Below are positions 36,953-49,500 of a stretch of DNA of 64,000 nt, in pieces. A model generated the notes under the pieces. The model was given only the letters and a program-made list of their open reading frames with translations, made no database searches and was not told the DNA's origin. Position numbers and translations under genes: made by a program. How positions within the stretch are numbered: position 1 is the stretch's first letter; the number at the start of each line of letters is the position of its first letter. This DNA is from Mugil cephalus. Lineage: Eukaryota; Chordata; Actinopteri; Mugiliformes; Mugilidae. The stretch spans positions 1,618,001 to 1,682,000 of the forward strand of contig NC_061773.1 in assembly GCF_022458985.1 (NCBI RefSeq), written 5' to 3'.

Positions 36953-37407
36953 TGTCACGGCTTCAGTTCTGCAATCCCAGTGTGTATGTGTTGAGTGTTT
37001 AAATCTACTTCTGTCTCAGTACGAATGTGTAAGGCAAGTTAGAAGTCTTTTTGACTGCTGGCTTTCGTTGTGCTCAAGCTTCCAACTGCTGAGGAGGCAC
37101 AGGATATCCTCTGGGTCAAAGTGCACAATGGTCCTGAGAGGACTGGAGTAAAACGGAGCCAAATGCAAAGTGCTGGCACAGGGAAACAGATGAGTTAATA
37201 GTGTGTTAGTCAGTAACTCTGGACCTTTCGACACACCCACACAGGAAAAAGTGGCATAACGGTCCACTCGCTTATCTAGCTACCAGCGTTACAGCCTGAG
37301 TTTACAAGTTATTCCATAAAAGATGCTCATCAAAAACACATTCCCAAGGGTCTGTTTAAGTGAACTTCGACACACTGAATAAAAAATGCAATTAAAACCA
37401 TTAAGCC

Positions 37408-37413
37408 TTTATT
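37408..37413 (-). terminator. dnajb9: Poly(A) signal of the DNAJB9-like gene
   Basis: AATAAA on the minus strand, about 62 bp after the stop codon of the J-protein gene. Confidence 0.65.
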
Positions 37414-37474
37414 ATGAACAAAAGAAAATACATTAAAGCACAGTCACACTGGTTACAGTAGAGTAAAAAGATAT

Positions 37475-38204
37475 CTAGTAATGGTACTCTTCCTCAATTT
37501 CATCTGCATCCCCAAAATGAAAGCTGAAGGCCGGCCCCTCAAAACTGTAATGGCTGTACTGGACGTCCTCATACTCCACTTCCTGATCAGAGCTCCAGTA
37601 GAAGTGTGGCTCCTCCATAAAGGGACTGTCATCGTGGAAGTCATGGAGGAAGTCTGAGTAACTGAAGTGGAAGTTTGCCTCGTGCACATCGTCGGGCTCT
37701 TCGACAGAGGCCTCATTGTTTAGGAAAGCTTCGTGGCCCACGCTGTCATACAGCCTCCTCCTCTCCTTGTTGGAGAGCACGGTGTAGGCTGAGGAGGACA
37801 GGAGAAAAACACGGGGAAAAGGAGACAAGGTTAACTGTGGTAAACACATCTAAAACTAATGCAGTAGGGTGTTCCTAGAATAAGTCTAAAGAACTAGACT
37901 AGACTAAAGCCGTTTATTGACTGTTGTGGAGGCACAACATAATAATAATAATAATTATTATTATTTTTTTACCTTCAGTAATGTCCCTAAAAGTCTCCTC
38001 TGCATCGACGCTCTTGTTCTTATCAGGGTGGTACTTCATGGCCAGCTTGCGGAAAGCCTTTTTTATCTGGTTGTCCGTTGCTGTTGTCTCAACACCGAGA
38101 GTGTCGTAGTAGTTTGTGTGGGAGGCTGCAGGCAGTGCTCCACACAGGCACAGCAGGAGCACCACGCTGGCCCACAACCAGCTGGAAGCACCTTGCGCTG
38201 ACAT
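37475..38204 (-). CDS. dnajb9: DNAJB9/ERdj4-like ER-lumen J-domain protein, 2 exons
   Basis: Exons 38204-37973 and 37788-37475 join in frame to 181 aa. Residues 1 to about 28 are a hydrophobic signal peptide. Residues about 31-97 are a complete J domain with the HPD motif (KYHPDKN) that stimulates Hsp70 ATPase, here presumably the ER Hsp70 BiP. After the J domain comes GHEAF, then an aromatic/acidic tail ([13 protein letters not shown]) like the region after the J domain of DNAJB9, ending EEEYHY. At 181 aa it is about 40 residues shorter than mammalian DNAJB9; the conserved C-terminal part of the family is missing and there is no KDEL-type signal. DNAJB9 assists ER-associated degradation and represses IRE1 through BiP. 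It could be a short paralogue and not the direct orthologue. It is transcribed away from zc3h10. Confidence 0.8.
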
Positions 38205-38800
38205 GTTGAGCGCCTGAGCACGGACGAAGGACGGACTGCAAACTAACCTCTCACGCAGCGCTGTTCATTTTTGGAAATGCAGGCGGCTACCGTATCTTGC
38301 GGTTTGGTAGCTCATCTTTATGCAGAGAGCTTATCTGGTCTACACGTCAGCAATGGCAGACTTCTCCTTCTGAGTAGTTTCAGCCAAACTATGTGCAGAT
38401 ACGACAACGTGTCAACAAAATAAAGCTTTAACCGAAGCTGTTAGTTGTTATAACCCCACATTTATGCCCCGAATTAATCATTTCCCGGTTTAAAAAAAGC
38501 AACTTCAAACAAACTTCCACCTACTTGTGTGCAGTTCACTATTTTCGCCGCCAGGGGGCAGAAAACTACAATTCTGAAAAACGGAGAGGAAGACTGTATT
38601 CTTCTTCTTCGTTGGTGAATGGTGCATCAAGAAAATGTGGTAAACAGCACCCGGGCCTCGAGGGACTGCAAAAAATAACAAAAGCCCGACTTCTGTTGTT
38701 CGCTGAAATATCTGTGGACATTTCAGTGAATCGGAGGCAGAACATTTGTTCTGTTTTGCTCTAGTATTCTCTGATTTCCGCACTGTTGTTTGATCGGGTA
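38205..38800. promoter_or_regulatory. Shared head-to-head promoter region (DNAJB9-like / zc3h10)
   Basis: The two genes diverge from here, with start codons about 1.1 kb apart. A plausible non-coding first exon of zc3h10 ends near 38,797, where 'gatcg|ggtaagat' offers a donor; acceptors near 39,185 and 39,272 could join to the coding exon. The region carries no repeats. No TATA box is evident on the zc3h10 side. Confidence 0.5.
38343..38349 (-). promoter_or_regulatory. UPRE-like site (TGACGTG)
   Basis: TGACGTG on the minus strand, about 139 bp upstream of the ER J-protein start codon. It is the core of the unfolded-protein-response element bound by XBP1/ATF6. A reversed CCAAT-like word (CCATTG) is adjacent. 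A 7-mer alone occurs by chance, but ERdj4 is a known XBP1 target, so the context fits. Confidence 0.4.
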
Positions 38801-39335
38801 AGATAACGTTAGCATATAGCCAGTTAGCCACATATTGTTGGCTAGCTCTTCGCTACTTTTGCGAGCTTGTTGCGCCTTATTACGCATATTTGTCCTGTCA
38901 TGTGATATGATAGTTTTTGCTTTATTGATCAGCGGACAGTCCATGTGTTCGGTGCAGTCTGTTTTGTTTTGGTACACCGCTGGCTTTTGCTAATCCTCAA
39001 ATGTCAACAACATCACTAACAACATCACTGCTGCTTATTATTTCCGAACTCTTGACACGTGCCCCTGCATTTTCTGGTTTAATTATACCTCCTACCTGTC
39101 TACCTATCTCCTTATTATCAACATTAATGTGCTCCTTCACTTATAAAGCTGATGTCTCAACTTGGGTTTATGTTTTTGTTCTGCAGGTAGTTGAACAGCA
39201 GATTGCATCACTTGAAGGGAAAAAAAAAAACAGTTAATGACTTGTTGACCTGTGTATGTGAATGTTTGCCAGGTCACGACTGCCAACCCCTCACACACAT
39301 GAGTGCTATTTTCTCCTTGAGCTGGGCCAAGCGCC

Positions 39336-42252
39336 ATGCCTGACCGGGACAATTCCTACCTGTCAGGTGGTGGGAGTGGCGGTAGCCTGGGTGAAGAAGG
39401 AGGACCGGGGTCTGGTTTGGCAGTGGGCTCGGCGGAGGGCAGAGGAGGATCGGGAGGAAGCGTTGGAGGGAACGTCTCTGGCTCTGGGGGAATGGGTGGA
39501 GGAGGAGCGCTCGGTAACGGCAATGGTTGCGGTAACAGTGGAGGTGGAGGGCAAGGAGCCGGACTGGCACTGGACGGCGTCTGCAGGGACTTCATACGCA
39601 ATGTCTGCAAGAGAGGAAAGCGCTGCCGTTTCAGACATCCAGACTTCAATGAGGTGCCAGACTTGGGAGTGCAAAAGAACGAGTTCATCTTCTGCCACGA
39701 CCATCAGAATAAGGAGTGTATGCGTTCCAGCTGCCGCTTTGTCCATGGTTCTAAAGAGGATGAAGACTATTACAAGAAAACAGGAGAGCTACCTCTCAGA
39801 CTAAGAGGGAAAGTTGCAGCACGACTTGGCCTGTCCCCCATGGATCTCCCGCATAGCCGTGGGGAGGTTCCCATCTGCAGAGATTTCCTGAAGGGAGAGT
39901 GCCAGAGGGGCAATAAGTGTAAATTTAGACATGTGAAAAAAGACTACGAGTATGAACCTTCCAGGGTTGGGGTGGGTGGTGTTATGGGTCCAGGTACTAG
40001 TGGAGTGGTAAATGCTGGGGTAGGGATAGGTGGTGGAGTAGGAGTTCCCTGTGGAGGAATGCAAGGACTTGTAGGAGGTGGGGGTGGCAGTAACATGATG
40101 GGGACAGGCTGCCCCAGCTTGGGGGGTTGCAGAGATCCAGGTATCTCAGGAGTTGGGGGAGTAGGTGGAGGCGGAATAAGCGGGTGTCTGTCCTTAACCT
40201 CCTCAGGTCAGCGACGTTATGACAGGAGCACATGCTCTGTGTATGACCCTCTGCTTGAGAGTGGGCTGTTTGATCCTGGTTCCCTAGAGGCCTCTATGGA
40301 CCACACCACGCTGCAACTCAAGAGGCGCCGGTTGGAGGGCCTGCGCCTTGCAGATGGGGGTGGGCACTATGAGTTGGGAGTTCAAGCCACTTTGCCAGCT
40401 CGTCCTCTGGAGTACAGATTCCTGGAGGAAGAAAATTCCTTGCTCAGGAAGAGGGTGGAAGAATTGAAGAAGCAGGTTAGAATAAGATGTCAAACTACTT
40501 AATTATTTTCAATTGATTACAAAAAATAATTTAACAAATTTTTTAGGACTTTAGCACATAATATAAGATGATCATTTGTCCCACCGTGAGGAAATTAGCA
40601 ATGTTGCAGCAACATTGTTGAAAAGTCAACATTAAATAAATACAATAGAAAGTCAAACAACTGTAGTTCTACATATGTGGTCTCCTGAGAGCAGGATGGT
40701 TGTTGGCTCAGCAGCAGGACTGAGTGTTAATGCTCCTTCACGCGGTGAGGGTGAAGCAGTCAGCTGCTGATGGGCGCAGTGCTGTGCTGTTACAGCACCA
40801 CGGAGTGGGTGGGTTGATGGCTTTGCTTCCATCCGCCAATCACCCCACCACCTCCAAAGGCTCAACAGGGCAGCCCAGAACAGAGCCGGCCTTCTTCACC
40901 AGTCTGTTCAGTCTCTTCTTGTGTGCTGCTGAGATGTTGACACTACACCAGACCACTCCATAATACATAGCTGATGCCACCACAGTCGTAAAAAGGATGG
41001 CATGTTAAGTATTTAAAATACGCTTGATTTGTTTTTAATCAATACCCAATTAGTTGTGGTCATCATATAAGTCATATTTGACAGTATAAATCAACCAACG
41101 ACAATTATAATCTCAATTTTCAGTCATTCTACTTCAGTAAATACATTCTTTACAAACATTGAATATGATAACGACACCCTCTTAAATTAATGGCCTGTGT
41201 CATTTATGACTTTTAAAAATAAATATGTATTCAATATTTGGTTCAGTTTTTTGTGTTTTTTGAAAACCCTGAAAAAATAACTTGGGCCTTTATTTTAAGA
41301 GGGTGTTGTGTACATTAACATTTTAAAATCAACAATCAAATAATATATATTTCCAAGTGTTAGGTTTTGCTGCAGTTTTGGCCACATCTGTACAAAGCCA
41401 TGTTCTTGTTCTTATGCAGTAATGACCCTAAACAGCCAGAGATATGTCTGATCTGTTTATCTTTAAAGCAGCTTGTGATTTGGGAGGGCTGGTCTTCAGT
41501 CACCTGACAAACACACAAGTATTTAATAAAGACAAATGTACTGTGTATCATCGTAAGACACAAACAGATTCTGAGAAGTGAAAGAGTGCTGGATCATTTT
41601 GTGAATATATCTAGGTTTGATTGTTTCCATATAAAATATTTAATGGGGGCTCCCTGTATATATTTTTCCTACATCTTGAAATGTTGGTCATGTTTTTTTA
41701 CACATTCCTTTCTAAGTCATGTCTTTTTGTTTTTTCCAGGTTTCTAATCTCATTGCAACAAATGAGGTTCTCCTGGAGCAGAACGCCCAGTTCCGCAGCC
41801 AGGCCAAGGTGATGACGTTGTCTTCCACCCCCGCACCCACTGAGCAGAGTCTGGCGCCTCCCGTAGGGGCAGTCAGTTCCTACAATCATGGCATTGCCCA
41901 GACCCACACCACCCTGAGCAGCGCTGGACTGCAGCCTCGGCCTGTCACTCAGCAGGACCTGGTAGCTCCCACCGGTGCCCCAGCAGCCCCCCCAGCCAAC
42001 ACAGCCCCTCCCACAGCTCCCCCGCCTCATCTCAACCCAGAGATTACCCCCCTCTCAGCTGCCCTTGCACAGACAATTGCCCAGGGAATGGCGCCTCCTG
42101 TTTCTATGGCACCGGTGGCTGTATCTGTGGCACCGGTTGCAGTGTCCATGACGCAGCCTCTGCCAGGCATCACCATGAGTCACGCCACCACCCCGATGGT
42201 GTCGTACCCCATTGCGAGTCAAAGTATGAGGATCACGACTCTGCCTCACTGA
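39336..42252 (+). CDS. zc3h10: Zinc finger CCCH-type containing 10, 2 coding exons
   Basis: Exons 39336-40475 and 41740-42252 (GT-AG intron) give 550 aa. The start has a good context (gcgccATGcc) and begins MPDRD as in mammalian ZC3H10. A Gly/Ser-rich N-terminus (about 8-78) precedes three CCCH fingers: C83-C91-C97-H101, C120-C128-C133-H137 and C181-C189-C195-H199. Then comes a long Gly-rich linker (about 214-296), a leucine-rich coiled coil (EENSLLRKRVEELKKQ, continuing VSNLIATNEVLLEQNAQFR across the splice), and a Pro/Ala/Met-rich tail ending SQSMRITTLPH. The fingers, coiled coil and tail match the mammalian family closely. The roughly 115 extra residues lie mostly in the two Gly-rich segments. 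ZC3H10 is an RNA-binding protein linked to mitochondrial gene regulation in mammals. The intron cuts the coiled coil. Confidence 0.95.
40653..40990 (-). mobile_element. LINE reverse-transcriptase C-terminal fragment in zc3h10 intron
   Basis: The minus strand encodes TVVASAMYYGVVWCSVNIS, then KKRLNRLVKKAGSVLGCP and VEPLEVVG before a stop. This is the usual end of the RT-thumb region in Rex1/CR1/L2-type LINEs ('RLNKLI+KAGSVLG.PLD'). Flanking sequence continues in broken frames. It is a 5'-truncated dead copy. Confidence 0.65.
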
Positions 42253-43012
42253 ACTGCAGAACTGTAATACTCATGAGTCAGACTAGCGTCCTTAATGGGG
42301 ATTTTTTTTTTTTTTAGCATAGATGATCTAGACTGGAAGGATGACAGAGCAGAGACAGCAGTGAGAGGCAGACACTTGTAAATGTCCTCCAGAGGGCAGA
42401 AGAAATACTCATGTTGTCCCTGAAGCAACTCTGTGTTCTGTGGAAACATTACAGAAAAACAAAATGTAATTTCCTGCAGATTAAAAGACTCTATAACTCT
42501 TGCAAAACATTTCTGCACAAAAAAAATTAAAAAAAAAAAAATCAAAACGTGTCTGTCATCCACAGTGCTTGAACCATTTCTGTTGTGTCCTCCACATGTG
42601 AGGACATGGCACTGGAAGCAGTTTGTGTTTATATTTTTGTGAATCGCTCCTGTGTAAATTAACTTTGGTACTTTGCACACTTAAAATAATAACAAGTCAG
42701 CTATGAGTCTCGTGTGTGTGTCTTTGTGTACAGCAGCAGCTTGTAATTACTTTTATATTCCCAGCTGGCAGAGATGGAGGTGGGTAAGTTTTGCCCAGGG
42801 ACACGCGGTTTCCCTGTTAACATGGCACTGCTTGAATTGTCTGGGAGGAGTCGAGGCTGTGTAAACTTGGATTATAGCCTCTGTTGTCCTCGGTGGCTCC
42901 ACATCCGTGTGTACTGGAACGTTTGGCCTACTATAAGCAGTGGGTGTCGGCATTACCACTGCCTGTGCGCTCGTTACGGTTTTAGGGAGGAATGCCAAGT
43001 GTGCTGTTTTAA
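42253..43012 (+). other. zc3h10: zc3h10 3' UTR
   Basis: Non-coding sequence from the stop codon to a canonical AATAAA at 43,013-43,018. A-rich tracts lie at about 42,521-42,544. No repeat. Confidence 0.55.
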
Positions 43013-43018
43013 AATAAA
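43013..43018 (+). terminator. zc3h10: Probable zc3h10 poly(A) signal
   Basis: AATAAA about 760 bp after the stop codon and about 500 bp before the esyt1 start codon. Confidence 0.5.
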
Positions 43019-43525
43019 CAGGAGCAGCTGAAAGTCTATTGTAGTGGGTCAACAATTTCGCTGAGCTCATAAAACAGATGAAATTGTTCATTAGTTTATT
43101 TATCCGGATTTATTAGAGTTTGCGTAATGCTGCAGTAATAACGGTAATGGATTGACGCAGCGCTTAAAGAGTCAAGGATGCGTTTTTTTTTTTTTGTAAC
43201 AGTGGGCGTGTTTTCTGCTCTCTAACGGGACGTGCGGAGCAGAATTTGCAATCGGTCGGTTCGTCAGGACCGGATCTTTTTCAGGTCCACATCTAAAAAA
43301 AATAAACAAATAGAAACAAAAACCCGTTTAATACTATTAAATCAGAAGAGAAGTAGTGGATTAGCTGCGCTACGGGCGGAGTTACCGTTCATCTCTGAGT
43401 TTGTCAAACTCCCGCACTAGGCATGAAACGCGCCGTTAAATAATTCTGAACGTGATTTTAATCGGACTAGTTTCCATCCAACGACAGGCCTTTGAGTCTT
43501 TTAGCTGGATTCAGGACGTTCCGCC

Positions 43526-46500
43526 ATGCAGAGTGAGAAATCCGAGCCGACAGAAATCAAGGGCGCCGAGCGTCTGAGCAGCGGTGAGGCCGAGAAGAAA
43601 GCGCTGGTCGTGCAGCCACAAGCTTCCAAAACCAAGGGGATAAGCGCGGTCGCGGTGCTCTGGACGTTTGGGAAATGCCTGGGCGCCCTGCTCCCCGTCT
43701 ACCTGGCCGGCTACTACCGGGTCAGCACCAGCCTCCTGGTATGTGGCATGATGGTCTACACGGGATGGAAACATGCCCGAGAAGCCAAGGAGGCGCGTCT
43801 CAAGTCAGCCATACAGCTGATGGACAACGAGGAGGAGTTCATGTCAAGGAAAGTGTCCAAAATCAAGAGGGACCTTCCCGCATGGGTGAGAGGAGACTGC
43901 ACAGCTATCACAGCAGTTATTCTATCATTAAAAATATCTTCATATACTAATACACTAGTATTCTTCTTGAAAACACTTTGACCTAGAGTAACCTCACGAT
44001 ATATACAGTAGTGTATCATGATATCATTCAGAGGATTTGAACAAACAAAAACTATAAAACCGGTAAATGTAGATCCTCATTAATACATGCAACCAGGTGT
44101 GCATCTATGTATTTTCCATCCTACACTCTGTCCCTCCACAGTTTTCATTTGCAAAGTTTGCTGTGCATGCATTTGGATTTCAAGATCAAACTTGTCCAAA
44201 AGCACATGAGTCGATTCTTAGTGCACAAACAATGAAAACATTTAAGCCTTCCAGACTTTGTGCAGCTGTAACCTAAGGTGACTGGAAAATGTAGTCCTGT
44301 AGGCTATTCATGCTTTCGTGTCTGTATGCAAAATGGTGGTCCTGTAAACCCACATGTGCAAATGTGTTTTGACATATACAGACAATGTTTTCAACTCAGA
44401 ACATTTGGCCCCACCCAAATGAGGTTCCCGAGGCTTTCTATTTCAGTCAGTGATTGCGTGTCTAAACAGAAGACACACGTCTCCTCACTGAGATATGTAA
44501 GGACTGTCTCTGAACCTGTTAAAATATGAATGGAGTCAACATTTCAAACACTTTTAATACAAAAGTACAAAAGAATCTACATATACCTTGACTTTAATCC
44601 AGAGTGAAATCATGTGATATTTGACTAGAAACCTGTTTTATCCACACTTTCCAAGTTTCCTTTTGAAAAACCTAATGAAAGAACATCAACAATGTTACTG
44701 CTAACTTTTCCAGAACTGCATCCTTTATGACTGAGTCACTTCCTTATCCTGTTGTGTGTTTACCAGGATCTTTATTCAATTTAAGTACGTGCTTGCATTG
44801 TGTATCTTTCCCTCAGGTGAACTTTCCAGATGTTGAGAAGGTTGAGTGGCTGAATAAGGTAAACTATCATATGTGCTTTAATGTTTTGCTTCATCTTTTC
44901 ATCTGCATGACTGTCCATTCTTCCTGAAGCTCAGCAAACACATGTCTGCCCATTCAATAGCCCAGCTGTTGTGCCGAGTGACACTTGTTGGTGTATGTTA
45001 GTAGCTGGTGCTGGTTGATAGACAGTAGTGTTGGTGTTGCAATATTCCAGTAAAGGCCACACCCTCATAAGTGTATCTGCAGATAGCAAGCCCAGTGCCA
45101 AAGCACTCAAACCTCTCAAGGTAGAAGATATACATAAACATAAAAGAGTAACTTCAGAACTAAAAGACACGTGCTCCTGGTGATGTAACTCTAAGACCAG
45201 ACCTAGTCCAAGAGAAAACAAGGCTAATTCTATTTGCCCACATGTGGGAAAATAGAATTGTCATTGTTATGTGGGTGAGCACTAATACTCTACACATGCC
45301 CCTTGAATGTCCATTTAAAGGGTTCTTTGTGAAAGCAGCTCTTTTCTTACATGTGCTCATTTAGCACCACATCTAGGAATGTCTCAACTTTTCCATTTCG
45401 TCGCAGGCGACCCGGCTGAAAAGGAAGGGGTGGGGGGTGGGGGAGGAGTTGCTCAGTCCCCGAAACTAAATAAAACTGCAGCTATCACCCCGCCCCTACC
45501 TTCTCCAATCTTCTTGCCTGGAGAAAAGCCACTAACAACAGAAATAAAAATGTTCATGCAAACCACGAGATCTGAGACCAGAGAGCAAACAAAGTGGAGA
45601 TTTGAGATCGGCTACTGGAGGGGAGGGGGGGGAGTAGGTCAGCAGATTCCCTGATTACTCGAGCTTCGTCCTCCACAAGAGCAGGCATCTGATGACTCAC
45701 TCCCCACTTACGCCAGACTGTGACCACTATAACCAACTTTGGGGTTTTTCACGAGCACACAAACAGAAGTGGCCTCTGCTTTCACATTCTTTCCTAGGGA
45801 GAATGGACAGAAGGCCGAATAAGTTTGCAGTCTTAGCATTAATAGTCTGTAAAAAGTGTAAGAAAGAACACTGCTACTGTACACGTAGAGCACAGAATTC
45901 CCTATGTAATACAGCAAATAAGATCCCAGACAGCTGAAGAAGCTCGGCTCTCTCCAGCTGTCTCTGTCATTCTCCTCGTACTGCTTATGGAATCCACGGC
46001 ATCTGATGTAGTTTTGCTGCTAAATAGCCAATATGCCAAAGTTTTCTGTAAGTTCTGTTCCTTACAAATAAAAGAATGTTGTCCACGATGGTCCAACAGG
46101 TATTACAGCAGGTGTGGCCCTTTGTTGGCCAGTACCTCGAGAAGCTGCTGGTAGAGACCATCGCCCCATCTATCCGGGCATCGAGCACCCACCTACAGAC
46201 TCTCAGCTTCACCAAGGTGGACATGGGTGACAAGGTGATGGTCACTGAGAGCTTAACTATGCTATAACACTGCCAAAGCCCTGCTGAAGCACATCAATGC
46301 AAACCAATGTACTTTCTGTTCATTTCAGGCCATGAAGGTTGTAGGGATCAAGGCCCACACAGAGAATGACAAGGGGCAAGTCCTGCTAGATCTGTATATC
46401 AGGTGACCATTTATTCTTTGCTTTTTTGAGACACATCTTAAACATCTGCCAAGTGTTTTATTTTTGTAGATGACATTTATATTCGTGTATCCTCAGCTAC

Positions 46501-49500
46501 GTTGGAAACGTGGAAATCAACGTTGAAGTGAAAAGGTACTTCTGCAAAGCTGGAGTCAAAGGAATACAGGTGTGTCCTGATGTTAGCTTATAACGTCTTA
46601 AACATGGTTAAATCTTGAGGATTAAATGAAATGCTCTGCCTCATTTCACAGACATACTTTGTGTGTGTCTCTGTCTTTAGCTACATGGGATGATGCGGGT
46701 GATTCTGGAGCCTCTGATTGGAGATGTACCCATAGTGGGTGCAGTCACAATGTTTTTCATCCGTCGGCCTGTAGGTCCATCCACACTCACCTCTATTTGT
46801 CCTTTTCTTGTTAACCCTCTCAACCCCCACTCCCGCTACTATCAAGTGTCCCAGTATTGCCTCGTATGCTTTTTATTCTATTGATTTCTCAACCGTCCTT
46901 ATTGATTTGCTGTACATTCTTCTGTCTTATCTCCTCCCAGAAACTAGACATCAACTGGACTGGCCTGACTAATTTGTTGGACGTTCCTGGACTGAAGTGA
47001 GTCATGCTCAAATAGCACTTAGCTAACACAGAAAAGTAACCATTTTAATGCTTTATACAGTAAATATTAAAGTAGATCCACTATTTCCTCTGAAAATGTT
47101 ACCTTTGTTACAGTGTCATGTCCGACAGTATGATTATGGATGCCATTGCCTCTTTCTTGGTGCTGCCCAACCGCCTGGTCATCCCTCTGGTTCCTGGCTT
47201 GCATGTGGCCCACCTGCGCTCTCCTTTGCCCAGGGTGAAGATTCAGTGTTCTCTTTGCAGATTGAGAATATCACATTAGTTCCCAAGCTCAGAAAGCAAC
47301 TCCCTTTTTTGCATCAGGGTGTGGTTCGAATCCACCTCCTCGAGGCGCAGCAGCTAGCTGCCAAGGACAACTATGTGAAAGGGGTCATGGCTGGCTTGTC
47401 CGACCCGTATGCCATTCTGAGGGTGGGCCCTCAGACCTTCACCTCCCAACACATCGACAACACAGACTCTCCCAAGTGGGGGGAGATGTACGAGGTGAGG
47501 AGGAAGGAGAATTTCAAATTCGAGGCATCATCCCACTGCTGTGTTTTGTCACTAACGTGTATAATATCATTTAGATTTGACTGTTATCGTGCTGATAGGA
47601 AATCATTTGTCATTCATGAGGCCAAAAACATATTCCCTACATACTCCTCAGTCAGTCTTCATGCCCGTATGTGTGTCCTGTACATCAGGTTATAGTCCAT
47701 GAAGTGCCTGGTCAAGAGCTGGAGGTGGAGGTATATGACAAAGACCCAGACCAGGATGATTTCCTGGGCAGGTACATGCACATAATTCACGTCTATTGTG
47801 TCTTACATTTTTCACTTTTCACCTGTCACTCGTCACCTTTCACAAAAAAGATTGTAATGTTAATAATATTTTTTGTTACAGAGTTGCTTCAGAATCTGAT
47901 TTCTGTGCTGATGACCGTCTTTATCTTCATCGCTACATTTGCTCTTTTATTTTCTAACAATTCTCCTCCATACAGGACCAAACTGGATTTGGGCATTGTG
48001 AAGAAATCCATCGTTGTGGATGATGTAAGTGAAAAGCCGTTATCATCTTAGCCACAGATTAGAACATATTTTTAACCTTAAATTTGTGTCTGTGGTGTTT
48101 TCCCAGTGGTTCACTTTGAAGGATACTCCATCTGGACGTATTCATTTCAAACTGGAGTGGTTGGCTTTGCTGCCGAACACTGATCGACTTGAGCAGGTTA
48201 GAGTCTCACAATTTAAGAGTAAAATTATATGATAATTATATGGTATTATGGTTGTTGTTGTTGTTATGTGTTGATCTGCAGTCTTTTTAACAGTAAGCTT
48301 AAAAACTAAATGTCTATCTGCAATTCTGGTCCTAGATCCTAAAGAGGAATGAAAGTGTCACCACGAAGACTGCCGATCCCCCTTCTTCAGCCATCTTGGT
48401 TGTATATCTGGACAAGGCTGAGGCGCTTCCTGTGAGTCAAATATCTACCCTCACTGTGCCCACATTCGTGCTTCACTCAGAGCTGCATCCTGTCTGTGGT
48501 TAAACTGCCATCCGTTTCTCTTTTTTGTTGCCTTGGGCTCCAACCCCATTCACTCTAAAGCCCTGTAGATACATCTATCTAACTTTAAGTAAGCTAGTCA
48601 AACACAAATTTCCTACTGTTCTCATTTCCCCTGGTCATATCAAACAAAAAAGGGAATGGCAGTTACAGAAGCGCTGGTGTGAAACCCAATGCTTGTGGTT
48701 TTTAACTGTATAGATTTATACTTCCTGATTGTGCCAAGCAGTGTGGCGCTTCCTTTTAGCTATTTGTGCCGTTGCTATGGTAACCTTGTATACACCATTA
48801 TTCACATCAGCCTCGTGTTGTCAGAATGGCAGATAAGTCTGTTTATCGCTCAGCTCTTGGTTACGGAACGTCATAGCTCGCATGCCTCATCGCGTGTTCA
48901 TGTTTGTCTCTTAGATGAAGAAGGGAAATAAAGAACCCAATCCTATGGTGCAGTTGTCTGTGCAGGACATCACTAGAGAGAGCAAGGTATTTGCAAGCCA
49001 ATTAAAATACTGTAGATGTTTTCAGTTATGTCTTTTTGTAAATGCATGATTCTTGTCTTTAGACTTGTTATACAACAGTGAACCCAGAATGGGAGGACGC
49101 TTTCACCTTCTTCATCCAAGATCCTCACAAGCAGGACATAGACATTCAGGTAACAGCCCACTCGGTGAAGTACTACTTGCTAAAATGAGTGTGTGTTCCA
49201 CAATCTTGATCACTGCTGTTGTTTTGGCTTTACTTGGGTTAGGTGAAAGATGCTGACCGTGTGCAGACGTTGGGCAGTCTGACCATCCCTTTGTCCCGTC
49301 TGCTGTCGAATGCCAATCTCTCTCTGGACCAGTGGTTCCAGCTGGACAACTCGGGACCAGCCAGTCGCATCTATATAAACACAGTTCTCAGGGTAAACAG
49401 CAAATTTAGAGAAATAGATAGATGGTGCTCCATTGTCTGTCTATTAAGAGAATAATTATATGAACAAAAGGGTATAATGATAGGCTTAAACTGGAGTTTT

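Noticed and set aside
39262-39804. 180-codon frame overlapping the start of zc3h10
   Set aside because: It is the shifted frame of the Gly-rich zc3h10 coding exon; the zc3h10 frame carries the zinc fingers.
47235-47317. Continuous reading through the 83-bp intron before C2A
   Set aside because: The upstream exon is in a different frame. Removing the intron gives SPLPR|GVVRIHLL, which matches the family; retention would shift the frame.
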